From: Branchiostoma floridae
Lineage: Eukaryota; Chordata; Leptocardii; Amphioxiformes; Branchiostomatidae
Assembly (NCBI RefSeq): GCF_000003815.2
Contig: NC_049983.1
Location: 6,957,840 to 7,021,839, forward strand
Reading direction: 5' to 3'
DNA length: 64,000 nucleotides
Part shown: piece by piece, positions 43,076 to 54,530 of the stretch
Position numbering within the stretch: position 1 is the stretch's first letter
How the letters are laid out: each line of letters opens with the position of its first letter
Program-made: the position numbers and the translations under genes
The notes under the pieces: generated by a model
Seen by the model: only the letters and a program-made list of their open reading frames with translations
Databases searched by the model: none
Told to the model about the DNA's origin: nothing

Positions 43076-43612
43076 TAAGGCCGGGCTCACACGTGCGTAT
43101 ATATTCAAAGTTCGTATGGGTGGTATCTCGCTGCACTTGCGGCACCGGTGAGGCACTTCGGGTTCAAAAGATTTCTCTCAACGAATTTCAGAGATAAAGA
43201 ACGAATTTTGTATATTTAGTTGTCTTCCAAGTCATACTTTTACGTATTGCGCAATATCTAAGTTACAACAAAAAATCGGCGAAAATAGCACAATAGTGCC
43301 GCAGTGAACGAACCCCGAGGTGCCCCACCGGTGCCCCATGTGCAGTGAGATACCATCTAAAGGGTATGGAGTTCTTAGCCTTTACCAGGCTTCACTGATC
43401 ATTGGCAAAAAAATAGGAGAAATTGAAGAAATATAGACCAATAACATGCCAGAGGAGTTAGCTGGCCGAGGAGTATGGTTTGCGACCAGCTAAATCCTCT
43501 GGCCATATTTGTCCAATATCTAATATTTTGCCAGCGACCTTTGGAGTCTGGTAGAGGCCCAGACTTCCATATGGACCATACGGACTTGAATATTTACGCC
43601 GGTGTGAATTTA
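43076..43612. mobile_element. Palindromic MITE (6716 family) carrying a nested MITE
   Basis: Left end TAAGGCCGGGCTCACACG, right end near GCCGGTGTGAATTTAC. The interior matches 6716-6996 (GAGTTCTTAGCCTTTACCAG, then CTTTGGAGTCTGGTAGAGGC near the other arm). At 43120 its left arm is interrupted by a second element; without that insert the length is close to the 275-bp copy at 6716. Confidence 0.75.
43120..43363. mobile_element. Nested MITE (11227 family)
   Basis: TIRs GTGGTATCTCGCTGCAC and GTGCAGTGAGATACCA, with interior ACGAATTTCAGAGATAAAG and TTGCGCAATATCT as in 57407-57820. GTATGG occurs on both sides (43114-43119 and 43364-43369), where the intact host element at 6756 has one copy. Confidence 0.75.
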
Positions 43613-43840
43613 CACACCCTTGTCACAACGCTAACGCTCTCGCCGCGCTCTCTGTGTGACCTACAAACTCGCTCAACGAAATGCATAGAAGAAAAAAAAA
43701 ACGAATGTTTCTACACTTTGATTATTCTGTTTTCCTTTTTGTATGATGTACGTAACCTGTATTAATCGAAGGTTGCACATCCGTTTGGGGTCACAGTGAG
43801 ATCGAAGCGCGATCGCCGTCAGAGATAAAGAACGCAACGG
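43613..43840. repeat. Possible relative of the 60128 MITE
   Basis: GCGCTCTCTGTGTGACCTAC at the left and GTCACAGTGAGATCGAAGCG at the right form a loose inverted pair and share words with the 60128 element (GCGCTCTC, GATCGAAG, CGATCGC). The ends are unclear. Confidence 0.35.
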
Positions 43841-44261
43841 TGGCCTTGATCATAAGTACGGCCTGTGCGAAGGACTTCTTGGTTTGAATTATTACACAAT
43901 GAGGTCAGCCGTAGCTCTTTCCGAGAAGCCAAGTGGTAATTTTGGCAGTGTAGGCAACATACTGCCATCCATAAACATGTTTTCCGTTCAAAGTTACAAC
44001 TTCCATCTAGCACTGGGCTCGTAAAGTCGATAAGTTGACCGGCGATTCACTCCTCTCACTCATACTCAGAAGTTTAAACAGTTTACCAATACATACGTAC
44101 ACGTAAATTTGTTGAGCGATTTAGTGACTTGGAATTGAAGATGAAATTCAAATACAACTGCCTTGCAGAGTTACATTAGTACGGACCTGGGTGAAGAAGA
44201 AATAGAACTTGTAAATTTAACATGTTTGTCCAACCCTTTCCTTTTTCTACCGTCTTTACCT
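43841..44261. other. No recognisable feature
   Basis: Nothing recognised. Confidence 0.4.
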
Positions 44262-44425
44262 CCCCAACAAAAGTCAGGTACCCATTTTAACACAGGTAGA
44301 GTGCGTTAAGTTACACAGGGTGCCTGTATTTCCAGATTGCATAAGGTCTGTAGCACGACAGAGTTCGAACTCAGGACCCCTGGGTTTAGGACTATACACC
44401 ATAACGATACACGCTGCACAAACCC
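44262..44425 (-). mobile_element. tRNA-derived SINE, reverse orientation
   Basis: On the minus strand a tRNA-like head has the B box GAGTTCGAACTCT (about 44361-44372), preceded by CCAGGGGTCCT. The body ends AAAATGGGTACCTGACTTTT, matching the AAAATGGGTACCTAACTTTA of the copy at 58500. Confidence 0.6.
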
Positions 44426-45706
44426 ACAATGTGTCACTGTTATGCTGTTCACGATCTGATTTCATTCGGTCCACATCGATTCAATTAACTCTTGCCTAAT
44501 GACTTAATCAAACTTGTGTTTGATTGAAAAGGAGTACGCCAAATGCAATTTGATCCGAATCTTTTCGAAGCTTCTGAAGTCTGCATACAGCAATGCCAAG
44601 GTCTTCGTACAAAGATACACAATACTGGGACACAATTATATCACATTAGGATGAAATCCATACATAGAACTCAGACATAGAATGAGACTCAAACTTTCTG
44701 AACTTCTTTTTATGCCTCCTGATGCGAATCTATTAGAAGCGTTGTCTTCTGCATAGTCAAGTCGTAAAAGAGTCATGCCCGGGGCCTATCCTATTGTATG
44801 TATTATCCAATAGTTACAGTACTCCCGACCGGTACATATGAATAGAACCAATTTCCTGAACTTCTTCACATTTCCGCCTATTCAAAACATCAGCAATATA
44901 CTTCCTGCAAAGTCAAGTTCGTCCATGTAATGCCTATCATAAAGGAGTCATTCCCTGAGCTTATTCTATTGTATTATCCATTAGTTACAGTACATATGAA
45001 TAGAGCAAACTTCCTGTGAACTTCTTTCCATTGCCGCCTATTCAAAACGTGAACATTGTGCGTCCTGCAAAGTCAAGTCCGTCCATGTAATGTCTATCAT
45101 AAGGGAGTCATTCCGTGCTTATTCTATTGTATTATTCAATAGTTACAGTACTCAGTTACATATGACTAGAGCAAACTTCCTGTTAACTTCTTCGCATGGC
45201 CGATTATTCAAAACGTCAACAATGTTCGTCCTCCAAAGTCAAGTTTGTCCATGCAATGTCTATCATAAAGGAGTCATCTGGGGCTTATTCTATTGTATTA
45301 TCCAATAGTTGCAGTACTCAGTTACATATGACTAGAATAAACTTCCTGGACTTCTTCTCATTGTCGCCTATTCAAAACGTCAACAATATGCGTCATGCAA
45401 AGTCAAGTTGACAGCTTTGATGTTGACACAAATGGACCGTACTGGGAGCCTATTCTATATCTCATTATCCACAAGCTATCATAGGACTCAGACATGCCAC
45501 TTAACCAAACACCGGAACTTCTTCGTAACTTGTAAGTGCTACAAGCTGGATGCGGACGTTTTAGTGCCAAAGGCAAAGAAGAACTATGCTGGAATACTAT
45601 ATCTAATTGTATTATGCCCGAGTTACAACGATCCTGCTGAACGATACATTTAACTTTGAACAGGAAGCGAACAATTCTCACCCTTGACCAAACTGAAATG
45701 TGGTTG

Positions 45707-46185
45707 TGTAAGGGGGCCGATGGTGTGGCCCCAGGTTCTTTGGAATGCTGCACGAGGAACGTTTAAACTACAGGACTAAGAAAGCACACGCAGGACGCAG
45801 TCATGCCGTTAGACACGCACGGGAGCTGTTCGTCGGGACCCTCTCTCTGCTCTCTCTCTGTCCAACTGTTTCAACTCCCAATTCCCGGCTTTCTTTATTC
45901 CAAAAACCCAGACACAGATCCAGACACTGTCTACAGCTATGCATGACACTAACATGTACCTGCTATTGGCTTTGTTGTTCTTTTCATCTTCAGTTCATCA
46001 AAGAACAATACAAAGGATAACACCTTGTCAACAGTTATCACACAACGATACCAGACTAATTACAGTTACCAGGTGGGCTGTCTGTAGCTTCTCAGAGCAT
46101 GTACATGACAAAATGATAACCATAACATCTTGCTTTAAATGATACAACAATTTCTTCAAAACAGTGCATTTTTACCCCTCCTACA
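45707..46185 (-). repeat. 3' LTR of non-autonomous LTR retrotransposon
   Basis: 479 bp, TGTA...TACA ends. It matches the LTR at 48274-48753 with a single visible difference (a missing C near 45890). On the minus strand it contains GGAATAAAGAAAG, a polyadenylation signal (about 45893-45904), and a GCCAATAGC box upstream, consistent with minus-strand transcription. Confidence 0.9.
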
Positions 46186-47938
46186 CCCACCGCCAAGTTT
46201 TCCACGAGCCGTCCCGGCGAGTACTACAGTAACAGTTCTATCATGTTACACAGTAGAATACAACAAACAACAACAAAGAACACAAATAGACAATACATGT
46301 TGGTGGAATTGATTAACCAGATACAGTGCAGTACGACAGAGCAGGTCAGTCCACAGATTTTTCAACTGTCCATAGTCTCGGTGTCCTCAACATCTCCGCT
46401 GCTCATCCTTGGCACACCCCTCGGCTCACGACCCCGCTTCGCTCGGGTGCCGTCCTCTGCTGCCCGCGGCCTCCTATCCCCGAGTACCGCTCCCCTCTCC
46501 CGTGTCGTGATGTCCTCCCTCCGTCCCTTCGTCGCACGGCCACTGACGTCCTCTCCGAGTCGCTCCTCATGTGCTGTCACATTCACCGGTCTTCATTGGA
46601 AGGTGCCCCGGCGACGATGCTGATGCTGCAGGAGTTCCCGTAAGGGGGTTGACTGGATCGCGACCGTCTGGTGGGCATGGTTAACGCGTGGCATGACCAC
46701 GAACTCGCCAACACTCTTGTGCCCGGTGTGACCCATGCAGGGATAAGCCATGGAGAAAGAACAGAACACACACGCACACACACCCTGACCGTCCTATAAG
46801 ACCTCTAAGAAATACATTGGCTGACCTAACACAATGGCCCTGAACTGTATTGGAGTGTCACAACCCCTACTGCAAATTTAAATTGTGTAGGAAAACATTT
46901 GACTGAAATAAACACAAGCCTGCACACCTAACTTTTGTCCTAAATTATGAATAAATGCTATCCTATTTTCTCGAACCATAGCAAATTAAGTCTCACAAGA
47001 TCTAAGGACCCTAAGTCGTAGGCGGAACTTGGGTTTCCTTATACCCTGAACCAGGCACGCTCAATACCTTCCCTACCCCAGGAGTCTGTCAGCACCCAGC
47101 GCTCAACCGCAGCAGTCGGTAGAGCTCCTAGCGACCTATCCTACCAGATTCTCTAAACATTCAAGCATCAATCAAAATTCTTACTCAGCTATTGTGTCCA
47201 AGGAAAGAGTGACAACCTGCTAATCAAACACCATGAATATTCATTACCTAAACACTCTGAATAATTCTACCAGCCAAAGACTGTCAAATTACCTCCATGG
47301 CAGACCTGCGAACTCTAGAACTCAATCAGGAGAAAACAATACAAGAAAACTACCAAAACAACATACAAATACCAGCAGATAAAGACTACGTAAAAATAAT
47401 TTGACCTATCCTAGGCAATGGTTGGCAATGTAAACCCCTGAATGACCTATTAGAGTCAAACCCCCGAAGTCTGGGTTTCCCCGAAGATTACATCACCTTC
47501 CCTGCCTAATTAGACATTTCTCTCCGCTTATAATAGTTCTATCATACTCCTCTCTTCCCCTTTTAATCCGCCTAGCTCACAAAACTGAAAATTAACTAAC
47601 TCTATCGATCCCGACTTTCACAAATAAGCAAGAACAACGTCTCCATCCGTAAGCAGGCCATTCTATACATCTATCTCTTCAAACAACCCTGGCTCTATTA
47701 ATATTATCTAACTCCCACCACAGTCCTCATACATATCTGTCACAGCAAGACTGACTTGACATCAACCGAATTTTCCTAAACTTCATACATAAAATCCTCA
47801 ACAGCGCTACCTAAATCAAACACAAACCTACATCATAACTAAACTACCTCCCAACATCTGTAAGTTAACGATTTCTGCACTATTTGTCCTTAAACTCAAA
47901 GCTACAAAAACAGCAAAGCTAAACTTTTACAAAGACGG
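46186..47938 (-). other. LTR element internal region, no pol
   Basis: The minus-strand frames at 46583-46783 and 46362-46586 are adjacent short open segments with basic, low-complexity composition and no recognised domain. 46800-47930 is A/C-rich on the plus strand with no long frame. Confidence 0.6.
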
Positions 47939-48253
47939 TCAGGTGAAGTGCGCATGACATTCTTTCTCTCCTGGTCCACACAATACCGGCACACTCACGT
48001 TTTCCGCCTGGCTGCCCTGTCTCTGGTCCTGCCGTCCGTCCTCTATCGCCACGTGCTGAGCCTTGGAGGTCACAGCTTCTCCAGCAACGGTCCTGCAACC
48101 TCCCCCTATCCTGGTCAGCCTGCTGTGTCCTGCCGGTAGCCTCTCCACCTCGCGGCCTTCCTCCCGCCCTCCCGTGCGCATCTCCTGGCCCGGCTCCTGG
48201 TCCTGGCGTGTCTCCGTCCCGCAGCGTCCCTCTAGATCTTGGTTACGCAGCAT
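47939..48253 (-). CDS. Short ORF at the 5' end of the LTR element (gag-position, unknown)
   Basis: 104 codons starting ATG at 48253, only 20 bases from the 5' LTR and next to the putative primer-binding site. The product is rich in Gly, Arg, Glu and Gln with no zinc knuckle (CCHC), capsid motif or membrane segment. Its position is that of gag, but the composition could equally be a translated GC-rich leader. I do not recognise it. Confidence 0.3.
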   Translation of the reverse strand: MLRNQDLEGRCGTETRQDQEPGQEMRTGGREEGREVERLPAGHSRLTRIGGGCRTVAGEAVTSKAQHVAIEDGRQDQRQGSQAENVSVPVLCGPGEKECHAHFT

Positions 48254-48273
48254 CCTGCCTCGACAACGCCAAA
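48254..48273 (-). other. Putative primer-binding site
   Basis: The minus strand reads TTTGGCGTTGTCGAGGCAGG directly after the 5' LTR. TGG at its start fits the complement of a tRNA 3' CCA end. The primer tRNA is not identified. Confidence 0.5.
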
Positions 48274-48753
48274 TGTAAGGGGGCCGATGGTGTGGCCCCA
48301 GGTTCTTTGGAATGCTGCACGAGGAACGTTTAAACTACAGGACTAAGAAAGCACACGCAGGACGCAGTCATGCCGTTAGACACGCACGGGAGCTGTTCGT
48401 CGGGACCCTCTCTCTGCTCTCTCTCTGTCCAACTGTTTCAACTCCCAATTCCCGGCCTTTCTTTATTCCAAAAACCCAGACACAGATCCAGACACTGTCT
48501 ACAGCTATGCATGACACTAACATGTACCTGCTATTGGCTTTGTTGTTCTTTTCATCTTCAGTTCATCAAAGAACAATACAAAGGATAACACCTTGTCAAC
48601 AGTTATCACACAACGATACCAGACTAATTACAGTTACCAGGTGGGCTGTCTGTAGCTTCTCAGAGCATGTACATGACAAAATGATAACCATAACATCTTG
48701 CTTTAAATGATACAACAATTTCTTCAAAACAGTGCATTTTTACCCCTCCTACA
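48274..48753 (-). repeat. 5' LTR of non-autonomous LTR retrotransposon
   Basis: 480 bp, a near-perfect match of 45707-46185 with one extra C. TGTA/TACA ends. Confidence 0.9.
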
Positions 48754-51103
48754 GTTGCAGTATGCTTATCCAAAGCTATCAGGCGACCAAAAAATTGAAT
48801 CCTGGAAAGTCAAGCTTATTTTTTTAATGTCAATCAAAAAGTAGAACCATACCCGGAGGACGTTCTATCCCATTATCCACAATTTACAGAGCGCATACAT
48901 ATATAGACAAAACTAGGGGACGGAGATAACTTCAATGCATCACCATAGTTCAAGTTTCATTTTGTCAGTTCTTGTCAAAAGGCTAATTGCAACATTTGCA
49001 TGCTTGTCCAAACTTGAATGGGAATGAGTATGCGCATTGCTGCCTGAATCAAAGCTATTAGAAAAGCTATTACACGACAATTAATATACGCTCTGCAACG
49101 TCAATTCCGTCGTGTCTCATAGACGACACTCAATTTGCACTCTTGAAAGTCAAGGTCTTCGTGTTTTAGTACCAATCAAAGGAGAACAATGCCGAGAGCC
49201 TTGTCGTATTATCCGAAAGTTGCAGACTTTAGAATATACATTGATCAAACTTGGAGAGAAGCACGTGAATTGTAGCTTGCTCTAAATCTATCCAAAACTT
49301 CAGCACATCAAAGTGGTCGGTTTAGTTCCAACCAAACGCGAAACTAGTTGGGAGTTTTTCTTAAACTAGTTTAATTGTTTTGGGAAGTCAAACTTGGAGC
49401 CCATTCTACTGTATCATGCTCAGGTTAGAGAGGCCAGTCACATAACTGGACCAAACTTGTACGGGGAAGAAGAAGAAGAATTAAACAATTCACATGTTTG
49501 ACCCATCTTAAATGGGTAGGATCATTGTGTCATGATTCAAAGTTATCAGACATATATGTATATAAATCATGCTCCTATTATAGAGCCCAGACATGTTACT
49601 GAAACACATTTGAACGGGGAAGAGTGCAATTTGCATACTTGACCGAACTCGAATGAGGACGCATCTTGGAACATAATCCACTTGAAGACGAAAATCTTGA
49701 ATACTTCAAAGTCAAGGTAGTCATTCCAATGCCAATTATAGTTGAACTGCCCGAAGGACATTCCGTCTTATTATCTAAAAATAACAGAACTTATACATAT
49801 TACTATACCAAACGTAAGCTAGGAATAGTACAATCTAACTGTTACAACAGAGTGAATTAGAACGTTCTTGCCCATGGGCTAATTGCAACATTTTCACGCT
49901 TGTCCGAACGAATGGTGAGGAGCACGCTCATTGTTGCCCGAACCAACGCTATTAGTAAAGCTATTACACTATATAAGGCGATTAATTTGTACTCTGCAAT
50001 GTAGAGTCATCTTTTTAGTCCCAAAATAGAACAATGCTAAGACAAAGAGCTTATTCTAACGTATTATCTACAAGTTGCAGAACTCATAAATAAAGCTAGA
50101 CCAAGCTTAAATGAAGATGGGTAAGTGAATTGCAGCCTGACCTACTCTCTGTAGATCAGGCTGTACGTCAAGGCGGTTGTTTTATTGCCAGTCAAATTTG
50201 TTGGGAACCTATTTTGTTGTGCAAAGTTGCAGAAATCAGAAATGTTGACAAAAATTGAATACGAAGCAGGACGATTCCATAATTTTGAGGCCATAAAACG
50301 TTCGTCATTTCAATGTTAATGAAAGAAAAATCATGCTAGTATTATCCATTTGTTACAGGACTCAGACTTATAACTAACTTAAAACTTCCTGACCTTCCTC
50401 ACATTGCCACCTGAATCGAGTCTAGAACTTCTAAAGCAGAATGGTTGTTATAGTGCATCTTATAGATGATTTATACTGGGAGCCCATACTACCGTATTAT
50501 GCTCAAGTTACAGAGGCGAGTTATGTAGCTATACCAAACTTTGATGCAAAAGAAAATTAGTTTTAAAACATTCACACGTTTGACCAAACTTCAAAGGGAT
50601 GGAGCATTGTAGCATGATTCAAAGCAGGCATATAATGACGTGTAATGCATATATAATGCTCCAATTGTAGAGCCCATTTATATTACTTGAACAAGTTTGT
50701 GCGGGCTAAAGCACAATTCAACAATTTGTATAGTTGACCGAACTTGAATGAGAAGGAGTCGGCACAATGGGGCATGACGAAAAATTTGCATGCCTCAAAG
50801 TGAAGGTAGTCGTCTCATTGCCAATCAAAGTTGAACCATGCCTATCGTATTATCTAAATATTACAGTGCTTAGACATATTGCTAGAGCGAGCGTGAGCGG
50901 GCAATATTACAATTTGATAATAAGAGAGTTATCTTAAAGTTCACTTAGGCACGTTCTTGACCAAGGGCTAATTCAAACATTTGCACGCTTGTCCAAACTT
51001 GAATGGTGTGGAGTACGCGTATTGATGCCTGACCAAACGCTATTAGTAAAGCTACGACGATCAATTTGCATCCTACAAAGTCAAGGTCGTCGTTGCAGTG
51101 CCA

Positions 51104-51572
51104 ATGTGGGATCACGTGGTACAGCGGCAGCTTGTTTGGCTAGGGACCGAGAGGCCTCGGATTCGAACCCTGCCGTGTCACCGATTTTGTGCCCTTGGAA
51201 AATGCACTTAACACGACTTTCCTCACCTAACTCAGGCGTAAATGAGTACATAGCCGCAACTAGTGGCAGTGAAATGCCTTAGGGGTATATTCGGGCATGA
51301 CGCACCCGCTATACATGAGTCAGGGGTAGGAGGAACCATTGCATCCTAATCCTTGGTCAGAAGTCCTCCTAGAGGAGACGGAAACTCCAAATAACAAACC
51401 TGCATCTGCTGAAGCCGTCTCACACGTGTCATACAGTTCTGTCCCTGTGAGACTTAGGGTGGAGAAGGAAGTGCACATCCCTCCTTCACCTTAAAAAGTC
51501 ACGTGCAGGCCAGTCAGACGGCGAGTAACTGTTTGCCTATCATTGTCTTCCGAGACAGATGGATGCCATCAG
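51104..51572 (+). mobile_element. tRNA-derived SINE (family A), near full length
   Basis: The head has A-box-like GTGGTACAGCGGCAGC and B box GGATTCGAACCC (51159-51170). The body has TTGTGCCCTTGGAAAATGCA, GGTGTAAATGAGTAC-like text (GGCGTAAATGAGTACATAGC), TTCGGGCATGACGCACCCGC and CACGTGTCATACAGTTCTG. The 3' end is GTCTTCCGAGACAGATGGAT. It interrupts a unit of the 44560 array. Other copies are 17096-17366 and 53226-53703. Confidence 0.8.
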
Positions 51573-52176
51573 TAAAACTATCACACGGCGATCAATTTGC
51601 ACTCTACACAGTCAAGGTCGTCGTTAAAGTGCCATCGAACTTGAAGCAGTGTGATTCAATAATTTGCATGCTACGATCGAATAGTTCAAGGTCAATGTAA
51701 TGCCAATCAAATATAGGACCATGCCCAGGGCTTACTTATATCCTATTGTCTACTAGTTACAGAACTCAGGAATAAAATCAACTAGACCAAAACGTTCTGA
51801 ACTTCCTCGCTTTGCTACCTGATTCGAATCTATTCAAAACAGCAACAACTTCAAAGTCAAAGCGACCGTTTTAATGCATCTCAATACTGTCGTATTATGT
51901 TATACAGTAGTAAGACCTATAATTAGACCAAAATGATCATTATATGCAATACAAGCATGCTTGGCCATAGCTAAACTTGAATGGTGAGGACTACGTACAT
52001 TGCTGCCTGAACCAGCGCTATTAGTAAACCTATATACACGACGATCAATTTGCACTCTATATCCACAAGTTACGTATACAAAACTCACACTTATAGAGAG
52101 ATCAGACTTAAATGGGGAGGGGTACGCGCATCAAAGCATTAATCTACTCAAAACGTCATCTATTTGCACTTATCCG

Positions 52177-52535
52177 TGAGATCGCGTGACGTAATTGGTA
52201 GGCTCAGGCCAAAGAGGTCCTGAGTTCGAAACATGTCACCGATCTTGTGCCCCTGGGAAAGGCACTTTGCACGACTCTCCCCACTTTACTCAGGTGTAAA
52301 TGAATACCTAGCTTCGGCTATGACCGTCCCTAGGATAGGAAGTTAAATGGAGGTCCCGTGTTCAGGAATAGCCACATCCTGGCACGTAAAAGAACCTGCT
52401 ACACTTACCGAAAAGAGTAGGGGGCCTTGCCGAAGTGAGTGGATCAAACCGTTCCGGCTAAATGGAGCAGGGAGTTTTCCCCAGCAGCCTTCGGAACCCC
52501 TGCTTCACCTATTGGTTCAGGTAGTCGAACTTGCC
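52177..52535 (+). mobile_element. tRNA-derived SINE (family B)
   Basis: Head GCGTGACGTAATTGGTAGGC and B box GAGTTCGAAAC (about 52222). The body has CTGGGAAAGGCACTTTGCAC, GGTGTAAATGAATACCTAGC, AATGGAGGTCCCGTGTTCAG, AAAAGAACCTGCTACACTTA and GAAAAGAGTAGGGG. Same body as the copies at 60757 and 62893. Confidence 0.8.
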
Positions 52536-53225
52536 GAAGTTCGATGTTTCTGACAAGGGAGAAGAGATGCTACCACACAGAGCGTAGTTCGATGCCTAGA
52601 AGTGGTCAATGACCTTGCACTGAGCAAACTACTTTAAAAAACATTGCAAAGTCAAGGTCGTCGCCCTACATATTACATTGTACTCAAGTTATAACGTAGC
52701 CCAGACATATAACTAAAGGGGAAATAGAAAAACCTAACAATTTGCATGCTCGGTCAAACTTGAATGGGGAGCAGTGCGCACATTGCAGTCTAATCCAAAG
52801 CTATTTCAAACGCTATTGACGACGATTATTCATACCCTGCATTGTCAATGTCGTTGTTTTACTGTGGACCAAAGCTGCACCAAACGTCCTGTGTACTTCC
52901 TCGCATTGCTGCCTGTTTCGAATATATTCAAAACTTAAACAGCCTTCACCCTACATTTTTGTCGTTTATGTTCGATCACAGACAGGTCATACTGGAAGCC
53001 TAATAATTCTACTACATTATGGTCGTTGAGGCCAGACATATAGCTAGACCAAAATTGAACGTAGGGTAGTAAAAGGCAACATCATGACTTAATTGCTTGT
53101 TCAAACGTGAACGCAACGCGAATTGTTGGCTGATCCAAAAATAGTAAACGACGAACAATTTGCATCGTTGATATAGACGTTTGATGCCAGTTAAAGAGGA
53201 ACCATGCTCAGAGCCATTCATCTGT

Positions 53226-53703
53226 CTCGGAAGACTATGGTAGGTAGACAGTTAGTCGCCGTCTGCCTGGCCAGCACGTGACTTTTTAAAGGTGAAGGAG
53301 AGGTGTGCACTTCCTTCTCCATCGTCTCGTCTACTGGCGCACTAAGTCCCACAGGGACAGAACTGTGTGTCACGTGTAAGACGGCCCCAGCAGATGCAGG
53401 TTTGTTATTTGGAGTTTCCGACCAAGGTATGTAGATGCCCTACTTCGTACCTTGTACAATTGTTGTGCAATAAAGTTATATATGTACAGCGGGTGCGTCA
53501 TGCCCGAACATGCCCCTAAGGCCTGCCACTGCCGCAAAGACATGTCACTGCCACTAGCCGCAGCTAGGTACTCATTTATACTTAAGTTAGGGGAGTAAGT
53601 ACCGTTCCCAAGCCACAAGATCGGTGACACGGTTGGAAGGATCTCGAACTCAGGACCTCTTGGACCGGAGCCCAACGCGCTGCCGATTGCGCCACGCGAT
53701 GTC
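53226..53703 (-). mobile_element. SINE (family A), reverse, with internal tail insertion
   Basis: The minus strand runs from a tRNA-like head (B box complement CTCGAACTC near 53643) to a 3' end at CTTCCGAGACAG. At about 53428-53482 it carries a segment with TTGTACAATTGTTGTGCAAT and AATAAAGTTATA, absent from the 51104 copy and matching 23461-23495. This suggests a small retroposon-tail insertion or replacement. Confidence 0.75.
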
Positions 53704-54530
53704 AAAGCCTTTACCAGTATATCTAAAAGTTCACCAAACTTGCTTAACTGGCGGACATTGCTACCTGATGTGAATTCTGTTACACACACCAACAGCTTGC
53801 TTGCAAAAACGTCAATGCGGTCGTTGTAGTGCCAATCAGAAAGGAGTTATGCTGGAAGCCTGTATTTTACCGTATAATGCTCAAATTGTCTAGACATGTA
53901 CTTTATATTGATTGAAAGAAGTAGAGCACATTTGAAGGTGTGGAAGAGTACGATTCAACCATTTGTATTCTTAAACGAGCTTGAATGGGTGGCTGTATAC
54001 ACGCCTTGAAACTTGGGACAAATCTATTTGGCGGTGAACAATTTTTCATGCTGCAAAGTCAAGGTAGTCGTTTCAATTTCAATCAAAGTTGAACCATACC
54101 TGGAGGACGAGCTATCGTGTGATCAAAAAGTTACAGAGCTCAGGCAGATAGCTTAACTAAACTTGCTTCCCTTACAAGCATTGCCAACGGAATTGAGCAT
54201 ATTTAAAAGGTGAACAACTTGCATGCTACAAAGTTAATGTTTATCTTTTTAGTACCAATCAAAGAGGAATCATTCTGAAAGCCTATATTCTATGATCGTA
54301 TTATGCTCAAAGTTACAAAGCATAAGGCACACATAGGCCAAATCATGTTTGAAAATGGAGGAATGCAATTTAACAATTTGTACACTTGTCTGAACTTGAA
54401 TGAGGAGTACGGGCATTGCAGCCTGATCCAATGCTAGACGGCGAGCAATTTGCATTGCGCAAAGTCAAGGTTGCCATTCAAATATATACCAGAGATTAAC
54501 CCTGGAAGACCATTCTACCGTATAAAGCTC

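Larger units (their letters stand above)
45707..48753 (-). mobile_element. Recent non-autonomous LTR retrotransposon (TRIM-like)
   Basis: Two ~480-bp LTRs flank 2088 bp of internal DNA. GTTG lies immediately before 45707 and immediately after 48753, a 4-bp target duplication. On the minus strand the base after the 5' LTR starts TTTGGCGTTGTCGAGGCAGG, a plausible tRNA primer-binding site, and purine-rich GGCGGTGGG precedes the 3' LTR. No protease, RT, RNase H or integrase is present, so it must rely on another element. Lineage cannot be set without pol; PBS style suggests Ty3-like, weakly. It lies inside the 44560 array and divides one unit. Confidence 0.88.
44560..54530 (+). repeat. Very degenerate ~160-170-bp tandem array, about 10 kb with insertions
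   Basis: Units recur around GCAAAGTCAAGGTCGTCGTT, TAGTGCCAATCAAAG, a CTATTCTATTGTATTATCC word, AGTTACAGAGCTCAGACATA, CCAAACTTGAATGGGGA and GCAGCCTGATCCAAAGCTAT. At the 5' end, units starting near 44757, 44917, 45070, 45237 and 45398 have periods of 153-167. Further in they are heavily diverged, and I count roughly 25 recognisable units. The array is split by the LTR element (45707-48753) and SINEs at 51104, 52177 and 53226. No coding function is visible. Confidence 0.8.

Noticed and set aside
47939-48253. Gag protein of the LTR element
   Set aside because: Position fits, but there is no zinc knuckle or capsid-like motif, so it is reported only as an unknown short frame.
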